DNA from: Zeugodacus cucurbitae
Taxonomy: Eukaryota; Arthropoda; Insecta; Diptera; Tephritidae
DNA: 64,000 nucleotides
Assembly: GCF_028554725.1 (NCBI RefSeq)
Contig: NC_071671.1
Span: 4,126,501 to 4,190,500, forward strand
Direction of reading: 5' to 3'
Shown here: in pieces, positions 60,975-64,000 of the stretch
How positions within the stretch are numbered: position 1 is the stretch's first letter
Layout: each line of letters opens with the position of its first letter
The notes under the pieces: model-generated
What the model was told of the DNA's origin: nothing
The model's input: only the letters and a program-made list of their open reading frames with translations
Databases searched by the model: none
Made by a program: the position numbers and the translations under genes

Positions 60975-62881
60975 TTTATAATTTTAAATATTATATAAAT
61001 CTTCAAATTCACTTACCTTGCTACTCTTTTATGTGACTTTATAAGAACGGTTCGCTTATGGAAAAAAATGTTCCAATACCTTCGATGAACAATATGACAA
61101 TAGTTCTGACTTTCCTGTAAAATATGAGAAATTATTTTTTTTGTAAATATAATAATAACAAATAAATTTTAGTAAATACTCACCTCACGTTTTACCAAAA
61201 TCCCGCTGCTTCATTAACTCATACTCGTACAATTTGATATCAATCAAGAGATGCACTGATTTTGCTTTGCACACTTTTCTCATTTGCTCATTAATGTTTG
61301 TATCATGAAATTTTAACTAACTGTACTAATAAACACGAACTTTACTGTTTTACTACATCTGCTTTATGCTAAAAATGAGTGATGAGTGCAAATACTTCAC
61401 ATATGTAAATGCAAGTGTTTGCTCTTTGCTTTTCTTGTACCGTTACTTGCGCCGAAATATCAAACATGTGTTGAAGCTCGTTATGTAATCTCTTACCCTT
61501 GAAATTATTTGCGAATATGAAGTTCATGCTTAAATTCTGCAACTGCTCTCATATGCACACTCTCTTCTTCCATTTCGCGCTCTTAAAACGAGTTTATTGC
61601 TTGGTTACTATTGTTATAATTGGAAAGGAGCAGGTTGAGCGGATTGCGCAGACTTCGAATTTCCGCGTATACATATGTATGTATGTAAGAAGCACATAGA
61701 AAATTCTAGAACATCGACGCACTAAACTGTAAATGACAAATGTGCTGGTGAATATGAGTGCATAATGAGACATACATACATACATATATACATACCAATA
61801 CCAGACAACTGAGGTGGAGCAGGACTCATATTTAAATACATACACACTTGATCCGTATATAAGCGCACCACATGGAACTGCAAGCCTCTGCAATAGGAAT
61901 CATTAGAAAGCTTATATGTACATATGTATTTACAATTGTAATGTATGTATATAAGGCTTACCCGTAATTTGTGTTATGATATTCCAAACTTTTATCATGG
62001 TTTAATATTCAATAAATAGTTAAAAATCACTGCAGTTCTCAACTATTTTCTTAACACTTTCAATAATTACTGAAAAAACACACCACTTAAAAAAGTTGTA
62101 TTGCTCTAACAAATATCACTTCCTTTCACCAGCACGTTAGAATTTTACTGAATAGAAAACCAAATGAGTCCGGAGAAACGGTAGCTGCATTTACTACTGG
62201 AAACATTTCCGATTCCAGGAATTCATTTCGAAAACTCTAAATATCTAATACCCCTTAATTATCATATCCCTTAATAGTAGTAACTTCAATATCCACAAGT
62301 TCATTTCCGTTTCCTATGATCTCTTCTTAAGCTAATGCTCTTGCTTGTGCTTTTTCTCTCTCTCTCTTTTATTGATGCTCAAATCAATGCAGCTTTCTTT
62401 GTGTGTGTATACAGAGCAACGCAGACTGATTAGCGCACTTGCTGAGCGGATGTAGCTGGAGTACTTGAGAAAGGGGAAACGGAAATGCATGAATTTGGTT
62501 TGAAAATATTGGAAATCGGTTAACTGTTTATAACTAAGCATTTAAGGGAAATTGCGAATAATTTTTGAGAGTCAGAGAGTCATGAGAGCTAGCACAGTGC
62601 GCTGACAGCTTGCATATATTACGGATTATAGCTGCATAACCAGAGGTTGGTAGTCTTTTTAAAGTGAAGGAGTGCAATTTCAATCGGATTAAAATATTTT
62701 TACATATAAAGTTGAAAAGTGCAATACTTTATGGAAATTTATATATAAAATTTAGAAATAACTAGCTAAAAGTGTTAAATAAATGTTGTGTTTAAGATAA
62801 ATGAGAAATTCCTACAAAAACTTGAATGAAATGGACTAGAGCAATGTAGTCTTTATTCGAGTTAGTTTGCATATACATATA
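60975..62881. other. Non-coding stretch with TACATA repeats
   Basis: TATGTATGTATG and CATACATACATACATA tracts lie at 61673-61690 and 61771-61795, and a CTCTCTCTCT tract near 62357. Frames up to 99 codons are repeat-driven. No gene recognised. Confidence 0.4.
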
Positions 62882-63296
62882 CAGTGGTGGCGTTTAAATT
62901 AAGATCGGTTATAAACGATCTGCAGCAGAGTAAAATAAAAGATGCAATAATGAATCTTCACAATTTTCAATTGTGGGATCTCGTATTTTAAAGAAATAAC
63001 TAGCTATATAAATGGATTTTCTAAGGGGTCGTCATCTGGCATGCAAAGGTGAGCTTTCTATCATATTTGCGACATGCAAAGGACTTTAATAAAAGACATC
63101 AGTTATGCTAAGTTGTATATAGATCCTTCTATGACCTTTTTGGCCGAATAATATTGAGGCGCACATAAACAAGGGAATGGGAAGCATCGCCAAAATCGCT
63201 AGTAACGGTATATTATAAATATTTTCGAATAAAAATAAATTTTATGAAAACCTTTAAATTTTTTTCAGCTGTGTATTAATTCAAAGGCCATCACTG
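62882..63296. mobile_element. Tc1-like TIR element, 415 bp
   Basis: The left end CAGTGGTGGCGTTTAAATTA (62882 on) and the right end, read on the minus strand as CAGTGATGGCCTTTGAATTA (ending at 63296), match at about 18 of 21 positions. TA precedes the left end; on the right the flank is CA, one base from TA. CAGTG-type ends and a TA target fit the Tc1/mariner superfamily. No transposase was recognised: WPNNIE at about 63140 faintly recalls the Tc1 NPIEN motif, but this is too weak to use. Likely an old MITE or deletion derivative. Confidence 0.7.
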
Positions 63297-64000
63297 CATC
63301 TATGATAACTTAGAGAGGGCTGGAATAAATACTGCTGGTAAGTGTTTTCTATGAAGATAGTTTTCTATAATTTTTAATGCAGTTGCTCTAGTTGGTTTCC
63401 AAAACTAATAACTGTTTAGAAAATATTTTAAACAAATTTTATACTCCAAACATATTAATATAGTTTCTAAGTATACGAAATAAGTGTGTATAATTTTCTA
63501 GCTTAGTTATATTTCAATCTTTTCCACATTTTACAAATAATAATTACAAAATTCTTTCACTTGGAGCACATACTTCTTACTTTTCTGACTTATTATCTCA
63601 TTTAGTTGAATGAACCGAGCCGGTAGCCACACCCCATGAGGCAGAAGTAGCTAAATTCACACAAACATAGTATGTAGATACACTTAATACAACACTAGTA
63701 GATATTTTAAAATTCTTAAAAAACCATTTACATACAACTGCAAGCATATTTAGAAATTTATTCAAAAATAAGCAAAATAATTTTCTGCACGCACTCAACC
63801 AAAAAGCGTTAATTACACTTGATTACGGCTGGTGAGTGAGTGAGTGAATGACTCACACATGCGATGGCTTAGAACCAAATAGAAATAGGGTTAAAGCATA
63901 TAAATCAAAAATAATCAAAAAAAAAAAATGAAAAAATTGGCAGCTACAATAGGAGAATACAAATGCTTAAGGCAACAATATTTATGAATTTACACACATG
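63297..64000. other. Non-coding right end of the window
   Basis: Contains GTGAGTGAGTGAGTGAATGA (63831-63850) and a poly-A run (about 63918-63928). No gene or mobile element seen. Confidence 0.4.

Overview
The window looks like non-coding DNA from a higher dipteran, most likely a tephritid fruit fly. That reading rests on AT-rich sequence with frequent CAA/TTG, CA and TACATA simple repeats, on mariner, LINE and terminal-inverted-repeat (TIR) relics, and on a LINE 3' segment of a kind I recall as very common in Bactrocera and Ceratitis genomes. The species call is inference, not proof. I found no convincing host protein-coding gene, rRNA or tRNA. The open frames are short, and all but the transposon-derived ones look like chance. 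The simplest explanation is intergenic DNA or one very long intron.

Layout. 1-480: end of a tandem array with a unit of about 143 bp. 1.9-4.7 kb: AAGCTT/GAAAGCTT-rich DNA ending in a tandem array. 6.25-6.96 kb: TIR element next to TTAA. 7.2-7.35 kb: 22-bp tandem repeat. 8.06-8.66 kb: broken mariner. 8.68-9.27 kb: LINE 3' fragment between 21-bp direct repeats. 11.06-11.28 and 12.64-13.07 kb: more tandem arrays. 15.25-15.90 kb: RNase H end of a second LINE, with an 11-bp target duplication. 17.6-24.1 kb: several local duplications and a regulatory-looking cluster at 18.92-19.03 kb. 27.15-28.32 kb: near full-length dead mariner. 36.16-36.57 kb: deleted mariner with both TIRs. 42.3-43.15 kb: 13-unit minisatellite. 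47.7-49.5 kb: diverged duplications. 51.79-52.19, 60.47-60.97 and 62.88-63.30 kb: three short TIR elements.

Function. Nothing here forms a pathway. The sequence records repeated invasion by Tc1/mariner-type, other TIR and non-LTR elements, plus many independent local duplications. The likeliest host function is cis-regulatory. Three perfect copies of the 12-bp NRF1/Erect-wing palindrome occur, far more than base composition predicts. I did not find strong evidence for a new biological system; the best leads are those palindromes, the unclassified TIR elements and the dispersed TTTCAYAAGTTCA repeat.
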